From Microtetraspora malaysiensis (GTDB lineage: Bacteria; Actinomycetota; Actinomycetes; Streptosporangiales; Streptosporangiaceae): a stretch of 64,000 nucleotides of DNA. How positions within the stretch are numbered: position 1 is the stretch's first letter; every line of letters starts with the position of its first letter. The notes beneath the pieces were generated by a model that saw nothing but the letters and a program-made list of their open reading frames with translations, did no database searches and was not told the origin of the DNA. The stretch is taken from contig NZ_BBYJ01000028.1 in the NCBI RefSeq assembly GCF_001528665.1, forward strand, positions 56,144 to 120,143. Direction: 5' to 3'. Positions 51,474-60,833 of the stretch are shown piece after piece. The position numbers and the translations under genes are program-made.

Positions 51474-53030
51474 TTGGCGACGCAATATCCTCCACCGCCG
51501 CCGCAGGACGGGAATCCGTACCCGGACCCCACCCCGGGATTCCCCCCGCCACCTCCCGGAGCACAGGGAGCGCCCTACCCGCCACCACCGCCGCAGGCCG
51601 CTCCGGCGGGCGCGCAGGGCGCCCACTACCCGCCGCCCACGCCGCCGCAGGGCCCGCCGTACGGTCCGACCGGAATGCCGCCGCAGGGGATGCCGCAGGG
51701 AGCGCCCCCCGGAGTGCCCGGCGGGACGCCGTACGGGATGCCTCCCGGTGGCCCGTACGCCGCGCCGCAGGGAGCGCCTCCGGGACCTCCGCACGGGGCG
51801 CCACCGGTCGGGCCGGGCGGGATGCCCCCGCAGATGCCGGGACCGATGCCGCACGGGATGCCGTACGGGATGCCGGGGGCTCCGCAGCCCTCGCCCGGAC
51901 CGGGGTACGGCCCGGGACCGACAGGCTGGTCACCCCAGCCGCAGCCTCCGAGCCCTCCGTACCCGCCCGGTCCCCCGCGGCCGGCCGGGCCGTACGGCCC
52001 GCCCCGCTACACGCCGCCCGCCTGGCAGCCGAAGAAGAAGTCGAGCGCGGGCGCGATCGTCGGCGGACTGCTGGGCGTGATGGCGCTCGCCCTCGTCGTG
52101 CTCGTCGTGGGCGCCGCGTTGCTCAAGGGCTCGGGGAGGGACGACCCGCCGACCTCGGTCGCGCTGCCCACGAGCACCTACTCCCCCGCACCGTACGACG
52201 AGCCGACGTCCCAGCCGACATCGGAGCCCACGTCCCCGCCCACATCGCTTCCGACCTCCCAGCCGACGTCCCAGCCGACCTCCCAGCCGACGCGGGAGCC
52301 GACGTCGCGCCCGGTCAACCGGAGCCTGAAGGCCAACAGCGTCTACCTCGCCGGAGCCCTGCCGACGACGAGGTGCCCGGCGGGGAGCGCCAACATCTAC
52401 AACCACGCCCAGTTCAAGGCGCTGATCCTGAGGACCGGGCAGTGCATGGGAAGGGCGTGGAATCCGACGCTGGCTCGCGTGGGGATCACCTGGCGGGCCC
52501 CCGGCTACATGATCGCGCCGGGTAAGGGGCGCGGCGCGTGCGGCGACTACCCGTCCCCCGGGAGCAACGTGCCGTATTACTGCCCGCGCAACAGCACGAT
52601 CTACGCCTCGACGTCCGCATTGGTGAAAGAGTACGGCTCGTTCGGGAACTGGCACGGCTACATCATCAGCATGATGGCCCACGAGTACGGCCACCACATC
52701 CAGAACATCTCCGGCATCTCGGATGAGTGGTGGCAGCGCTACGAGGCCACGTCGTCCAAGAGCACGCAGCTGGCGCTGACTCGTCGGCACGAGTTGCAGG
52801 CGACATGCTTCGGCGGCATGTTCATGCGGTCGGTGCAGACGACCTATCCGATCAACGCGAGCCAGCGCAGCTCGCTGCTGTCGGCCTACGGCTACCTGGG
52901 CGACCAGCCCGGCTACCCGCGCGACCACGGCAGCACCGCCAACAACTACGGATGGTTCCGGCAGGGATACATGCGCCAGAAGGCCTACCAGTGCAACACC
53001 TGGGCCGTCGGCGCGTCCTCGGTCTCCTGA
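51474..53030 (+). CDS. Membrane-anchored neutral zinc metallopeptidase, copy A
   Basis: A 518-residue protein starting at TTG 51474 (AAGGGGG 6 nt upstream). Residues 1-185 are a Pro/Gly/Met-rich cytoplasmic lead. One TM helix (about 195-218) and a PTSQPTS-type spacer follow. The extracellular C-terminal ~230 residues are a zinc peptidase of the YpfJ/neutral zinc metallopeptidase family, with MMAHEYGHHIQ (HExxH near 400) and RRHELQATCFGG supplying the third ligand. Cysteines suggest disulfides outside the cell. The upstream region, gene and terminator are duplicated 2 kb downstream. Confidence 0.88.
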   Translation: MATQYPPPPPQDGNPYPDPTPGFPPPPPGAQGAPYPPPPPQAAPAGAQGAHYPPPTPPQGPPYGPTGMPPQGMPQGAPPGVPGGTPYGMPPGGPYAAPQGAPPGPPHGAPPVGPGGMPPQMPGPMPHGMPYGMPGAPQPSPGPGYGPGPTGWSPQPQPPSPPYPPGPPRPAGPYGPPRYTPPAWQPKKKSSAGAIVGGLLGVMALALVVLVVGAALLKGSGRDDPPTSVALPTSTYSPAPYDEPTSQPTSEPTSPPTSLPTSQPTSQPTSQPTREPTSRPVNRSLKANSVYLAGALPTTRCPAGSANIYNHAQFKALILRTGQCMGRAWNPTLARVGITWRAPGYMIAPGKGRGACGDYPSPGSNVPYYCPRNSTIYASTSALVKEYGSFGNWHGYIISMMAHEYGHHIQNISGISDEWWQRYEATSSKSTQLALTRRHELQATCFGGMFMRSVQTTYPINASQRSSLLSAYGYLGDQPGYPRDHGSTANNYGWFRQGYMRQKAYQCNTWAVGASSVS

Positions 53031-53059
53031 GTCCCGCCGAACAGACCACGCCTCCGCGC

Positions 53060-53090
53060 GCGGCGAGGCGGCGCCTTCCCGCCTCGCCGC
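53060..53090 (+). terminator. Terminator of metallopeptidase copy A
   Basis: GCGGCGAGGCG (53060-53070) pairs with CGCCTCGCCGC (53080-53090), 30 bp after the stop. The same hairpin, slightly longer, follows copy B. Confidence 0.7.
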
Positions 53091-53102
53091 ATCCGGGGCT
53101 GC

Positions 53103-53420
53103 CAGAGCAGATACGCGCCCGCGTCCTTCACCACACCCAGCCAGCCGGCCCTGTCATCGGACTCGACCGCGACCGGCGCGGCCTCCCCGAGCCCGTGCCG
53201 CTGCTGCCCACCCCGGGAAGCCCCCGGCGCAGGGAGTTCGACCACGTCTTCACGACGTACGGCGTCCGCCCCGGCGCCCCGAACGTGCGAAGAGGGTCAG
53301 GCCCAGCTCGCGTTCCAGATCCCGGATCGCGCGGGACAGTGCGGGTTGCGAGAAAAGCTGGGGCAGATAGGCCCGGCTATTCCGGAACACCGCAGAGATC
53401 ACCTCGGCTGATTACCCTCC
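53103..53420 (-). pseudogene. Scrambled second copy of the LysR gene
   Basis: 53103-53174 matches 50610-50681 in the same orientation. 53181-53273 matches 50685-50804 in the opposite orientation with ~27 bp lost. From about 53275 the match is again direct to 51162-51240. It then jumps ~82 bp, losing the LysR start codon, and resumes at about 51323 into the shared metallopeptidase promoter region. The copy retains about a third of the gene and cannot make a regulator. Confidence 0.85.
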
Positions 53421-53500
53421 GCTCCCACTTACTGCGACATCCGTTACGCATGTGAAATGAGTATGGTTTTGCCCGATATTTCGGAGCAAGGGGGCAAAAC

Positions 53501-54991
53501 TTGGCGACGCAGTACCCTCCACCGCCGTCGCAGGGCGGGAATCCGTACCCGGGACCGGCCCCGGGATTCCCCCCGCCACCTCCCGGGGCACAGGGGCCGC
53601 CCTACCCGCCACCACCGCCGCAGGCCGCTCCGGCGGGCGCTCATGGGGCCCCGTACCCACCGCCCGCACCGCCGCAGGGCCCGCCGTACGGTCCGACCGG
53701 AATGCCGCCGCAGGGACCTCCGCACGGGGCGCCACCGGTCGGGCCGGGCGGGATGCCCCCGCAGATGCCGGGACCGATGCCGCACGGGATGCCGTACGGG
53801 ATGCCGGGGGCTCCGCAGCCCTCGCCCGGACCGGGGTACGGCCCGGGACCGACAGGCTGGTCACCCCAGCCGCAGCCTCCGAGCCCTCCGTACCCGCCCG
53901 GTCCCCCGCGGCCGGCCGGGCCGTACGGCCCGCCCCGCTACACGCCGCCCGCCTGGCAGCCGAAGAAGAAGTCGAGCGCGGGCGCGATCGTCGGCGGACT
54001 GCTGGGCGTGATGGCGCTCGCCCTCGTCGTGCTCGTCGTGGGCGCCGCGTTGCTCAAGGGCTCGCGGAGCGGCTACACCCCGGTCGCACTGCCCTCGTAC
54101 ACCTTCTCCCCTCCGCCGTACGACAAGCCGACATCCGAGCCGACATCCGAGCCGACATCCGAGCCGACATCCGAGCCGACGTCGGAACCCACGTCGCCTC
54201 CGACATCGCAGCCGACATCGCAGCCGACATCGCATCCGACGCAAGAGCCGACGCAAGAGCCGACGTCAAAGCCGGTCAACCGAACCGTGAAGGCCAACAG
54301 CGTCTACCTCGCCGGAGCCCTGCCGGCGACGAGGTGCGCGGCGGGGAGCGTCAACATCTACAACCACGCCCAGTTCAAGGCGCTGATCCTGAGGACCGGG
54401 CAGTGCATGGAACGGGCGTGGAAGCCGATGCTGACCCGCGTGGGGATCACCTGGAGCCCCCCGGACTACATGATCGCAGCGGGCAGGGGGCGCGGCGCGT
54501 GCGGCGACTACCCACCCATCGGGAGCTCGCAAGCGTTCTACTGTCCGCAGAACAACACGATCTACGTCTCGACATCCGCGACCGTCAAGGGGTACGGCTC
54601 CATGGGGAGCTGGCACGGCTACTACACCAGCTTGATGGCCCACGAGTACGGCCACCACATCCAAACCATCACCGGCATCTCGGAGGACGAGTGGCGGCTC
54701 TACAACGCCACGTCCTCCAAGAACACGCAGTTGGCGCTGACTCGTCGGCACGAGCTGCAGGCGACGTGTTTCGCCGGCATGTTCATGCGGTCGGTGCAGG
54801 CGACCTATCCGATCGACGCGAGCCAGCGCAACTCACTGATGTCGGTCTGGGGCACCCTTGGCGACCAGCCCGGCTACCCGCGCGACCACGGCAACCTCGC
54901 CCACAACTACGCGTGGTTCCGGCAGGGATACATGCGCCAGAAGGCCTTCCAATGCAACACCTTTGTCGTCGGCGCGTCCTCGATCTCCTGA
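53501..54991 (+). CDS. Membrane-anchored neutral zinc metallopeptidase, copy B
   Basis: A 496-residue paralogue of copy A with the same TTG start, ribosome binding site, Pro-rich lead, TM helix and peptidase domain. The domain is intact (LMAHEYGHHIQTITGI, RRHELQATCFAG). It lacks a ~24-residue Pro/Gly block of the lead (GVPGGTPYGMPPGG region). Its spacer is EPTS-rich and built from a 12-bp tandem repeat. The lead and TM are almost identical to copy A, while the peptidase domain has diverged at scattered sites. This suggests relaxed or divergent substrate selection after duplication. Confidence 0.88.
   Translation: MATQYPPPPSQGGNPYPGPAPGFPPPPPGAQGPPYPPPPPQAAPAGAHGAPYPPPAPPQGPPYGPTGMPPQGPPHGAPPVGPGGMPPQMPGPMPHGMPYGMPGAPQPSPGPGYGPGPTGWSPQPQPPSPPYPPGPPRPAGPYGPPRYTPPAWQPKKKSSAGAIVGGLLGVMALALVVLVVGAALLKGSRSGYTPVALPSYTFSPPPYDKPTSEPTSEPTSEPTSEPTSEPTSPPTSQPTSQPTSHPTQEPTQEPTSKPVNRTVKANSVYLAGALPATRCAAGSVNIYNHAQFKALILRTGQCMERAWKPMLTRVGITWSPPDYMIAAGRGRGACGDYPPIGSSQAFYCPQNNTIYVSTSATVKGYGSMGSWHGYYTSLMAHEYGHHIQTITGISEDEWRLYNATSSKNTQLALTRRHELQATCFAGMFMRSVQATYPIDASQRNSLMSVWGTLGDQPGYPRDHGNLAHNYAWFRQGYMRQKAFQCNTFVVGASSIS
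54127..54260. repeat. 12-bp tandem repeat encoding the EPTS spacer
   Basis: GCCGACATCCGA is repeated exactly four times (54127-54174), followed by degenerate copies to about 54260. It encodes the EPTS tetrapeptide of copy B's spacer. Confidence 0.85.
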
Positions 54992-55022
54992 GTCCCGCCT
55001 GACACAGATCACGCCTCCGCGC

Positions 55023-55056
55023 CGCGGCGAGGCGGGCGCCTTCCCGCCTCGCCGCG
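55023..55056 (+). terminator. Terminator of metallopeptidase copy B
   Basis: CGCGGCGAGGCGGG (55023-55036) and CCCGCCTCGCCGCG (55043-55056) form a perfect 14-bp stem, 32 bp after the stop. The remaining ~260 bp to the next gene hold no recognised gene. TAGAAT at 55249-55254 is a possible -10 box for the LCP gene. Confidence 0.75.
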
Positions 55057-55317
55057 TCCGGGGGCCGCTTGAGCCGCCGGCGGCCGTGACCGGGGGGCGT
55101 CCGCCGTTCCGTCTCCCGGGAGCACGAAGGGGCGATCGCGCGGCCGCGCGGCCGCGCGACCACGGCGGTCACCGCACTCCGCGATGCATCACTCAGCGCC
55201 TTCATCGTCCTTTATTTGGCTTCTGTCAGCCTTGTGGGGATATGGGGCTAGAATCCGTCGTCAATTCTTGCAACTTCAGATACCCGGCATTTGCCTACGA
55301 GACGGGAGCGGTTCACC

Positions 55318-57399
55318 ATGCGCCGTGGGGACGCCATGGACGAGGCCGGAGACGGTCCAGAGGACCCGTCGCAACCGCGTTCCCGGAGACGTCCGCCCGG
55401 GGACGGGCCACGAGAGGCCAAACGGGGTGGCGACACCCCCGAGCGCGCCTCCGGCACTCCCCGTCGTGAAGCCGGGAATCCCGGCCACGGGAACGGGCCC
55501 GAGCGGAACCCGGCGGGCTCAGGAGGGAACCGCGCTCCGGGACAGGGCCACGACCGGGCGGGCGGCGGCAGTGGGCCGAACAGCCCGGCGCGCGGGCCGC
55601 GACCGCCACAGCAGGGGCCGGACGCCTCCGGGCGCGAGTCTTCCCGCCGTACCGCCGGAGGTCCGCAGACGCCGCCCCCGCCACGCGGCGGGGAACCCCC
55701 GCGCTCCGGCGGCCCGGGGCGCGACGGCCGGGCCCCGCAACGGGACGGCCGCGCGGAGCGGCACGACAGCCAGGGACCGCGGATCGAAGGCCAGGGACCC
55801 CAGACCGGGGGCCAGGGACCGCGGATCGAGGGCCAGGAGCCCCCGAGGGCGGCCGGCGGCCCGAAGGGAGACCCGCGCGAGCGGCAGGCCAAGGGGCCGG
55901 GTCCCCGATACGGGAAGCCCGTGACGACCGCGGCCCTCATCGGCTGGACGGCGCTGTCGGCGATCGTCCCCGGAGCGGCCCACCTGCGGGCGGGCAAACG
56001 CCGTACCGGATTCATCGTCTTGGCCCTCTTCGGCGCGCTGCTGATCGCGGCGGTGATCTACGGCCTGCAGTTCCTGGAGAACCTCGGCGCGGCGGCCCGG
56101 CAGAGCACGCTCACCACCGTCATGATCGGCGCGGGCGCGGGCGCCCTCGCCTGGTTCGCGCTGATCGCGATGTCGTACATGGCGCTCCGCCCGGAGCGCC
56201 TGCCCCGCAAGGGCCAGGTCGTCTCCGGCATCGTCGTCGGCGTGCTGTGTGTCTCGGTGATGTCCCCGTTCGCACTGACCGCGAGCTACATCAAGACCAC
56301 AAGCGACCTGCTCGACGACGTCTTCGTCCCCCAGCCGGGCGGCCCGAGCCCGTCCCCCATCAGGGCCGAGGACCCGTGGAACGGCCGCAAGAGGGTGAAC
56401 TTCCTCCTCATCGGCGCGGACGCCGCGGGCAACCGCGAAGGTGTGCGCACCGACTCGATGACGGTGGCCAGCGTCAACCTCGTCACCGGCAACACCGTCC
56501 TGTTCAGCCTGCCGCGCAACCTGCAGTACGTGCGGTTCCCGGCGAGCAGCCCGATGCACAAGCAGTTCCCCAACGGGTTCAACGCCGAGGGCCAGGGCCT
56601 GCTGAACGCCGTCTGGTACTACGCCGACAACAACCCCCAGCTCATGGGCGGCAAGAACCGGGGCCCCGAGGCACTGAAGGACGCGATCGGCTACACGCTC
56701 GGCCTGAACATCGACTACTACGCGATGGTCGACATGTTCGGGTTCGCCCGGCTGATCGACGCCATCGGCGGGCTCCGCATCCGGGTCGAGCAGGACATCA
56801 AGTGGGGCGGCCACTTCGGCACCGCCGGCACCATCAAGGCCGGCAACCGGAAGCTGAACGGAGAAGAGGTCCTCTGGTACGGCCGTTCCCGGGTGGACAG
56901 CGACGACTTCTCCCGCATGGCGCGCCAGCGTTGCGTGATCGGCGCGCTCGCCCAGCAGGCCAGCCCGGCCACCGTACTCCGCAACTTCGACAGGATCGCC
57001 GCGGCCGCCCGGCACATGTTCCGTACGGACATCCCGCGCGACCTCCTGGAGCACCTGGTCCCGGTCGGGTTGAAGGTGAAGGACGCCAAGATCACCAGCC
57101 TTCAGTTCGTGCCGCCGACCATCTACACCGGCAACCCGGACTGGGCCAAGATCCGCCTGCTCACCCGGAAGGCACTCCACGAGTCCACGGCGGACAGCCG
57201 CACCGCGGCCGCGGGCGTCACCGCGAGCCCGAGCGGCACCGGGACCGGGACCGGCGGCGCGTCGGCCTCCGGCTCGCCGACCGCGAGCGCCGCGGCCACC
57301 CCCTCCGCCGGAGTCACGGCGAGCAGGCCCACGCGTCCGGTCACCCCGACGCCGAACAACAAGGCCGCGGACTCTCTCTCGGAGATCTGCGGGTTCTGA
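55318..57399 (+). CDS. LytR-CpsA-Psr (LCP) family cell-wall ligase
   Basis: A 693-residue membrane protein. Residues 1-195 are a disordered, Pro/Gly/Arg-rich cytoplasmic lead. Three to four TM helices span about 200-335. The LCP catalytic domain follows (about 360-600: [67 protein letters not shown]). A Ser/Thr/Ala/Pro tail ends CGF. LCP enzymes transfer lipid-linked glycopolymers (teichoic acids, arabinogalactan) to peptidoglycan. ATG 55318 is chosen after a GGGAG. Several TM helices and an additional lead are longer than the minimal family. Confidence 0.9.
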   Translation: MRRGDAMDEAGDGPEDPSQPRSRRRPPGDGPREAKRGGDTPERASGTPRREAGNPGHGNGPERNPAGSGGNRAPGQGHDRAGGGSGPNSPARGPRPPQQGPDASGRESSRRTAGGPQTPPPPRGGEPPRSGGPGRDGRAPQRDGRAERHDSQGPRIEGQGPQTGGQGPRIEGQEPPRAAGGPKGDPRERQAKGPGPRYGKPVTTAALIGWTALSAIVPGAAHLRAGKRRTGFIVLALFGALLIAAVIYGLQFLENLGAAARQSTLTTVMIGAGAGALAWFALIAMSYMALRPERLPRKGQVVSGIVVGVLCVSVMSPFALTASYIKTTSDLLDDVFVPQPGGPSPSPIRAEDPWNGRKRVNFLLIGADAAGNREGVRTDSMTVASVNLVTGNTVLFSLPRNLQYVRFPASSPMHKQFPNGFNAEGQGLLNAVWYYADNNPQLMGGKNRGPEALKDAIGYTLGLNIDYYAMVDMFGFARLIDAIGGLRIRVEQDIKWGGHFGTAGTIKAGNRKLNGEEVLWYGRSRVDSDDFSRMARQRCVIGALAQQASPATVLRNFDRIAAAARHMFRTDIPRDLLEHLVPVGLKVKDAKITSLQFVPPTIYTGNPDWAKIRLLTRKALHESTADSRTAAAGVTASPSGTGTGTGGASASGSPTASAAATPSAGVTASRPTRPVTPTPNNKAADSLSEICGF

Positions 57400-57490
57400 C
57401 CGGCCCAGACCATGCGTCCGGGGCCCACGGGATCGCGAGCGCGGCGATGTGGGCCCCAGGTCGGGAAGCCAAGGGCCGCGCGCGCCGGAC

Positions 57491-58093
57491 ATGACCCATG
57501 ATGGAGTGGTGAGACCGCCCGTCTGGATCGTGTCCGGCCCTCCCGGAGCGGGCAAGTCGACGGTCTGCTCGGCGCTGCTGCGCCGTCTGGATCCCGTGCC
57601 CGCCCTCCTGGACAAGGACACGGTCTACGGGGCCTTCGTCGAGGCCACCCTCGCCGCCTACGGCAGACCCGGCGGCGAGCGCGAGGGCCCCTGGTACGAC
57701 CGGCACATCAAGCGCCACGAATACGACGGCCTGACCGCCACCGCGTACGAGATCCGCTCGCACGGCTGCCCGGTGATGCTCAGCGGGCCGTTCACCTCCC
57801 AGGTCCATGACGCCGAGTTGTGGCGTCACTGGGTCACCGACCTGGGCGGACCTCCCGTCCGTCTCCTGTGGGTCCGCTCCGACGGCCCCACCCTGCGCTC
57901 CCGGCTGGTCGAGCGCGGGCTGCCCAGGGACGGCCAGAAGCTCGAACGGTTCGAGGAGTACCTCCAGGCCATCCGGGTGAACGAGCCGCCCGCCGTGCCG
58001 TACGTCGAGGTGGACAACCGCATCGGCGCACCACCGATCGACCAGCAGCTTCGGCATCTCATCCCCTGGGGACGCGGCCCGAGCCGTCATTGA
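57491..58093 (+). CDS. P-loop kinase (AAA/zeta-toxin-like)
   Basis: A ~200-residue cytoplasmic protein with Walker [13 protein letters not shown] near residue 17. It has [12 protein letters not shown] and a late [20 protein letters not shown] lid segment. It resembles small nucleotide or small-molecule kinases of the zeta-toxin/AAA_33 group. No antitoxin-like gene is adjacent, so a housekeeping or resistance-type kinase role is likelier than a toxin. The start is uncertain: ATG 57491 or the GTGs at 57506/57509. It converges on the TNT-domain gene. Confidence 0.78.
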   Translation: MTHDGVVRPPVWIVSGPPGAGKSTVCSALLRRLDPVPALLDKDTVYGAFVEATLAAYGRPGGEREGPWYDRHIKRHEYDGLTATAYEIRSHGCPVMLSGPFTSQVHDAELWRHWVTDLGGPPVRLLWVRSDGPTLRSRLVERGLPRDGQKLERFEEYLQAIRVNEPPAVPYVEVDNRIGAPPIDQQLRHLIPWGRGPSRH

Positions 58094-58161
58094 CGCGTTC
58101 TCCGGCATGAATGCCGACGGCCCTCCCGCCCTTGGGCAGGAAGGCCACATAGTCGGCGGCG

Positions 58162-58196
58162 CGCCCCTCCCGGCAGTCGAGAAGCCGGGAGGGGCG
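58162..58196. terminator. Bidirectional terminator between kinase and TNT genes
   Basis: CGCCCCTCCCGGC (58162-58174) and GCCGGGAGGGGCG (58184-58196) form a perfect 13-bp stem with a 9-nt loop in the gap between the convergent genes. Confidence 0.75.
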
Positions 58197-58216
58197 ATGC
58201 GGTCGGGCGAGGCCGA

Positions 58217-59098
58217 TCAGTTCAGCCGCTTGAGGTATCCATTGGCGACCAGCCAGCTCACCGGCAGTTCGGCGGGCATCTGCGGCGCCTCAGGGATGTA
58301 CCTGCTGAGCAGGTGGTACTGCCTGCCGACCCCTTGCTGCTGGAACGCGGAGGCGGCCGGCCCGGCGTCGACGGTGAACGCCCTGACGACCTCGTACGCG
58401 TGATAGTTGCACGGGTGCCCGGGGTCGCCGGAGAACGTGTTCAGGTTGTTCGGCGGGAGGGACCTCCGTACGTACGGCGTGCCGTACGGCGCGAGGAACG
58501 ATCCGCCCTCACCGCCGAAGCGGTCGAGTTTCGTCCCAACCAGGAGGACTACCGATGAGATGAGCGGCCTGCCGTTGCCGTAGCCCCCGGAATGGGCGAA
58601 ACCGAAGTCCGTCGGATAGCGCCATCCGTTGGCCGACTCGTTCCAGTAGCGATCGATGAACTCCATCGGCTTCAGCCCGCCGAGAGGCACGTAGCCCTTC
58701 AGGATCTTGGCCAGCCATCCGTTTTGCGGAAGGTTCAACGGGCCGAGGTTCGGATTGCCCTGAACATAGGGCAGGCCGCAGACCTGCGTGACGGTTCTCG
58801 GCGTGAGAGCGACGGCGGGCGCGACGGTTCCCGGCGTCGTAGTGACGGCGGGCGCGACGGTTCCCGGCCTCGAAGCGACACCGGGCGCGACGGTTCCCGG
58901 CCTCGAAGCGACGGCGGGCTTGGCGGTGGGCTTGGCGGTGGGCTTGGCGGTGGGCGTTCTCTCCAGGGTCGGCAGCACATGCGGCCGGAGGCCCGTGGCC
59001 GAGGCGGTGACGTCTGCCTGGGCGACGCCGCCCAGGAATGCCGCTGTGGCCATGGCGAGCGCCGCGACCAGCGGTGCTCGTCGAGAAAAACCTTGCAC
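58217..59098 (-). CDS. Secreted TNT-domain protein (NAD+ glycohydrolase toxin-like)
   Basis: A 293-residue protein with a Sec signal peptide (about 1-28). A repetitive linker (TAKPTAKPTAKP, then 11-residue repeats around RPGTVAP) follows. The C-terminal ~150-residue domain resembles tuberculosis necrotizing toxin: LDRFGGEGGSFLAPYGTPYV, RRSLPPNNLN, YHAYEVVRAF, FQQQGVGRQYHL and LVANGYLKRL. The arginines and the glutamine in the GxGRQY segment match catalytic positions of TNT. Known relatives hydrolyse NAD+. The repeat linker suggests surface display or wall passage. No adjacent gene is recognisable as an immunity factor. Confidence 0.82.
   Translation of the reverse strand: MQGFSRRAPLVAALAMATAAFLGGVAQADVTASATGLRPHVLPTLERTPTAKPTAKPTAKPAVASRPGTVAPGVASRPGTVAPAVTTTPGTVAPAVALTPRTVTQVCGLPYVQGNPNLGPLNLPQNGWLAKILKGYVPLGGLKPMEFIDRYWNESANGWRYPTDFGFAHSGGYGNGRPLISSVVLLVGTKLDRFGGEGGSFLAPYGTPYVRRSLPPNNLNTFSGDPGHPCNYHAYEVVRAFTVDAGPAASAFQQQGVGRQYHLLSRYIPEAPQMPAELPVSWLVANGYLKRLN
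58811..58952. repeat. Minisatellites in the TNT gene linker
   Basis: A 33-bp unit recurs at 58811, 58844 and 58877, encoding 11-residue repeats. A 12-bp unit GGCTTGGCGGTG recurs three times at 58917-58952, encoding the TAKP repeats. Confidence 0.8.
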
Positions 59099-59743
59099 GG
59101 ATTCTCCTGAAAGGACTCGCGTGAACCTTCACCGGACATGTCGGCATCAATACGAAATCCACTGCGGAGGGAAAACGCACTGAGCGTTTCCGAAATCCCC
59201 AGACGGATCCCCGGCTGACGAGCGCCCACACAGGTGAACGCGGCGTCAGCCGGTCACGACCCGAAAGATTTCCATTGAAGCGACGGGACCGTGCGTACCC
59301 GCCGAAGAATCAGGTTGATCGCAAGAAAATCCCCGGAGCGGCAAAAGACCGCGGAGCGTCGATGGCGATTGGAGTGGATTACTTCCGGTAAATTACACCA
59401 TCATCGGAATCCGCGGTTTGGCGCGATTTCCCTACACACGCCGATCCGTTTCCGTACAGTGTGGACGGATAACCGGACTTCACCCGAATGATGGAGAAAT
59501 CGGACGTCCCTGCAGAGTTCTCAGACTCAGCCCAGAGCCCGCGCTTTCCCCGGGAATCCCGTAGACCAATCCCCCTTTATCCCTATATAGGGGCTTAGGC
59601 CTCCTAACAAGAGTGGTGGACTTGACCTGGTCGGCGGTCGGTGTCGCGCACGAGGCCGCTTGGTAGCGGGACGCGGTCAGCCGCGCAATCGCACGCGATA
59701 AACCCGGTGACGTCGACGATCATCCCCGGGATACTGGTCGCCC
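59099..59743. other. 645-bp non-coding gap
   Basis: This AT-richer stretch separates the TNT gene start from the phosphotransferase-like gene. No gene with a ribosome binding site is evident. A hairpin-like CCCTATATAGGG lies near 59579-59592. The promoters of both flanking genes must lie here, but no -35/-10 pair could be chosen. Confidence 0.5.
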
Positions 59744-60490
59744 ATGGATGAGGTCAAAGTGGTCGTCGCCCATTCCGAGCGCGCGACCCTGCGCGTCGGC
59801 GACGTGTTCCTGAAGGTGGACGCCGATCAGGCGCGCCTCGACGTCGAGGTCGAGGCGATGGCCCTGGCGCCGGTCCCTACCCCGAAGGTCCTGTGGCACA
59901 AGCCGCCGGTGCTCGCGATCGCCGCAGTCCCGGGGACGGCGCTCGGCCGCCTCGGCGAGCCGTCGACCGCGTCCCCGGCAGCGTGGGCCGCGGCGGGCGC
60001 CGCCATCCGGAGGTTGCACGACGTGCCGTTGCCGCCCAGGCCCGGCCAGGCCGGCCGGGGCCTCGACGAGTTGGCGGCGGATCTCGATGGCGAGTGCGAG
60101 TGGCTCGTGACGAACGGCGTCCTGCCCGCCGACCTGGTCACCCGCAACCGCCAGGTCGCCGAGGCCGCGCTCCGGCCGTGGACACCGGTCTTCACGCACG
60201 GCGACCTGCAGATCGATCACGTGTTCGTCGACGGCGACGAGGTCACGGGCATCATCGACTGGTCCGAGGCAGGCCAAGGTGATGCCCTGTACGACCTCGC
60301 CACCTTGACGCTCGGACACGAGGAGCACCTCGGCGACGTCGTCGCCGGCTACGGCACCGACGTCGACCTCGACGTGATCCGCGCGTGGTGGTCGCTGCGA
60401 AGCCTGCTGAATGTTCGCTGGCTGGTCGAACACGGCTTCGACCCGTTCGCGCCGGGCTGTGAGATCGACGTGCTGAGATCCCGGCTGTGA
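59744..60490 (+). CDS. Aminoglycoside phosphotransferase-family protein
   Basis: A 248-residue APH-fold kinase with the catalytic motif FTHGDLQIDHVFVDGD (HGD near 155) and the metal-binding IIDWSEAGQGDALYDLA. The N-lobe is short (FLKVDADQ as the lysine segment). Members phosphorylate aminoglycosides, choline, homoserine or other small molecules; resistance cannot be assumed. ATG 59744 gives the family start MDEVKVVVAHSERATLRVG. It is a single gene followed by an IS remnant. Confidence 0.85.
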   Translation: MDEVKVVVAHSERATLRVGDVFLKVDADQARLDVEVEAMALAPVPTPKVLWHKPPVLAIAAVPGTALGRLGEPSTASPAAWAAAGAAIRRLHDVPLPPRPGQAGRGLDELAADLDGECEWLVTNGVLPADLVTRNRQVAEAALRPWTPVFTHGDLQIDHVFVDGDEVTGIIDWSEAGQGDALYDLATLTLGHEEHLGDVVAGYGTDVDLDVIRAWWSLRSLLNVRWLVEHGFDPFAPGCEIDVLRSRL

Positions 60491-60517
60491 GGCTGCGCGG
60501 GCCCGACCACTATGCAA

Positions 60518-60833
60518 AGTCCTCTCGGAACGATCAGTGGATGAGGCGGTCGCCGGCAGATGATGGCGGCGGCGAGGATCATGAAGGCTTCGTGGATGTC
60601 GTCGCGAATCTCCCAGCGGATGCGCAGGCGGCGGAACCAACGCAACCGGGCGATCGCCTGCTCGATCACCCGGCGATGCCCACCCAGGCCGGATCCGTGC
60701 GGGGTGCCACGGCGGGCGATGACCGGTTCGACCCCTGCGGCCCAGACCATCCGGCGGTACTTGTCATGGTCATAGCCCCGATCGGCGTACAACGCCTTCG
60801 GTCGCGTCCTAAATCATTTTGTTCGGACTTCTT
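60518..60833 (-). mobile_element. IS5-family transposase remnant
   Basis: The minus strand encodes the C-terminal ~85 residues of an IS5-type DDE transposase (YADRGYDHDKYRRMVWAAGV, GGHRRVIEQAIARLRWFRRL, ending MILAAAIICRR). The N-terminal two thirds are missing. Both borders carry similar inward-reading ends, AAAGTCCTCTCGGAACGATC at 60517 and GAAGTCCGAACAAAATGATT from 60833. This suggests an internally deleted element with degenerate terminal repeats. It is not functional. Confidence 0.65.

Noticed and set aside
54127..54260. CRISPR-like array
   Set aside because: The 12-bp repeats are contiguous, in frame and encode the EPTS spacer of the metallopeptidase; there are no unique spacers.
55519..57621. 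A 700-codon minus-strand open frame
   Set aside because: It is antisense to the LCP gene, whose catalytic and membrane features are unambiguous.
57491..58093. Zeta-toxin of a toxin-antitoxin pair
   Set aside because: The P-loop kinase resembles that fold loosely, but no epsilon-like antitoxin lies beside it and the family includes many ordinary kinases.
59744..60490. Aminoglycoside resistance gene
   Set aside because: The APH fold is clear but the family covers many substrates, and nothing in the sequence shows drug modification.
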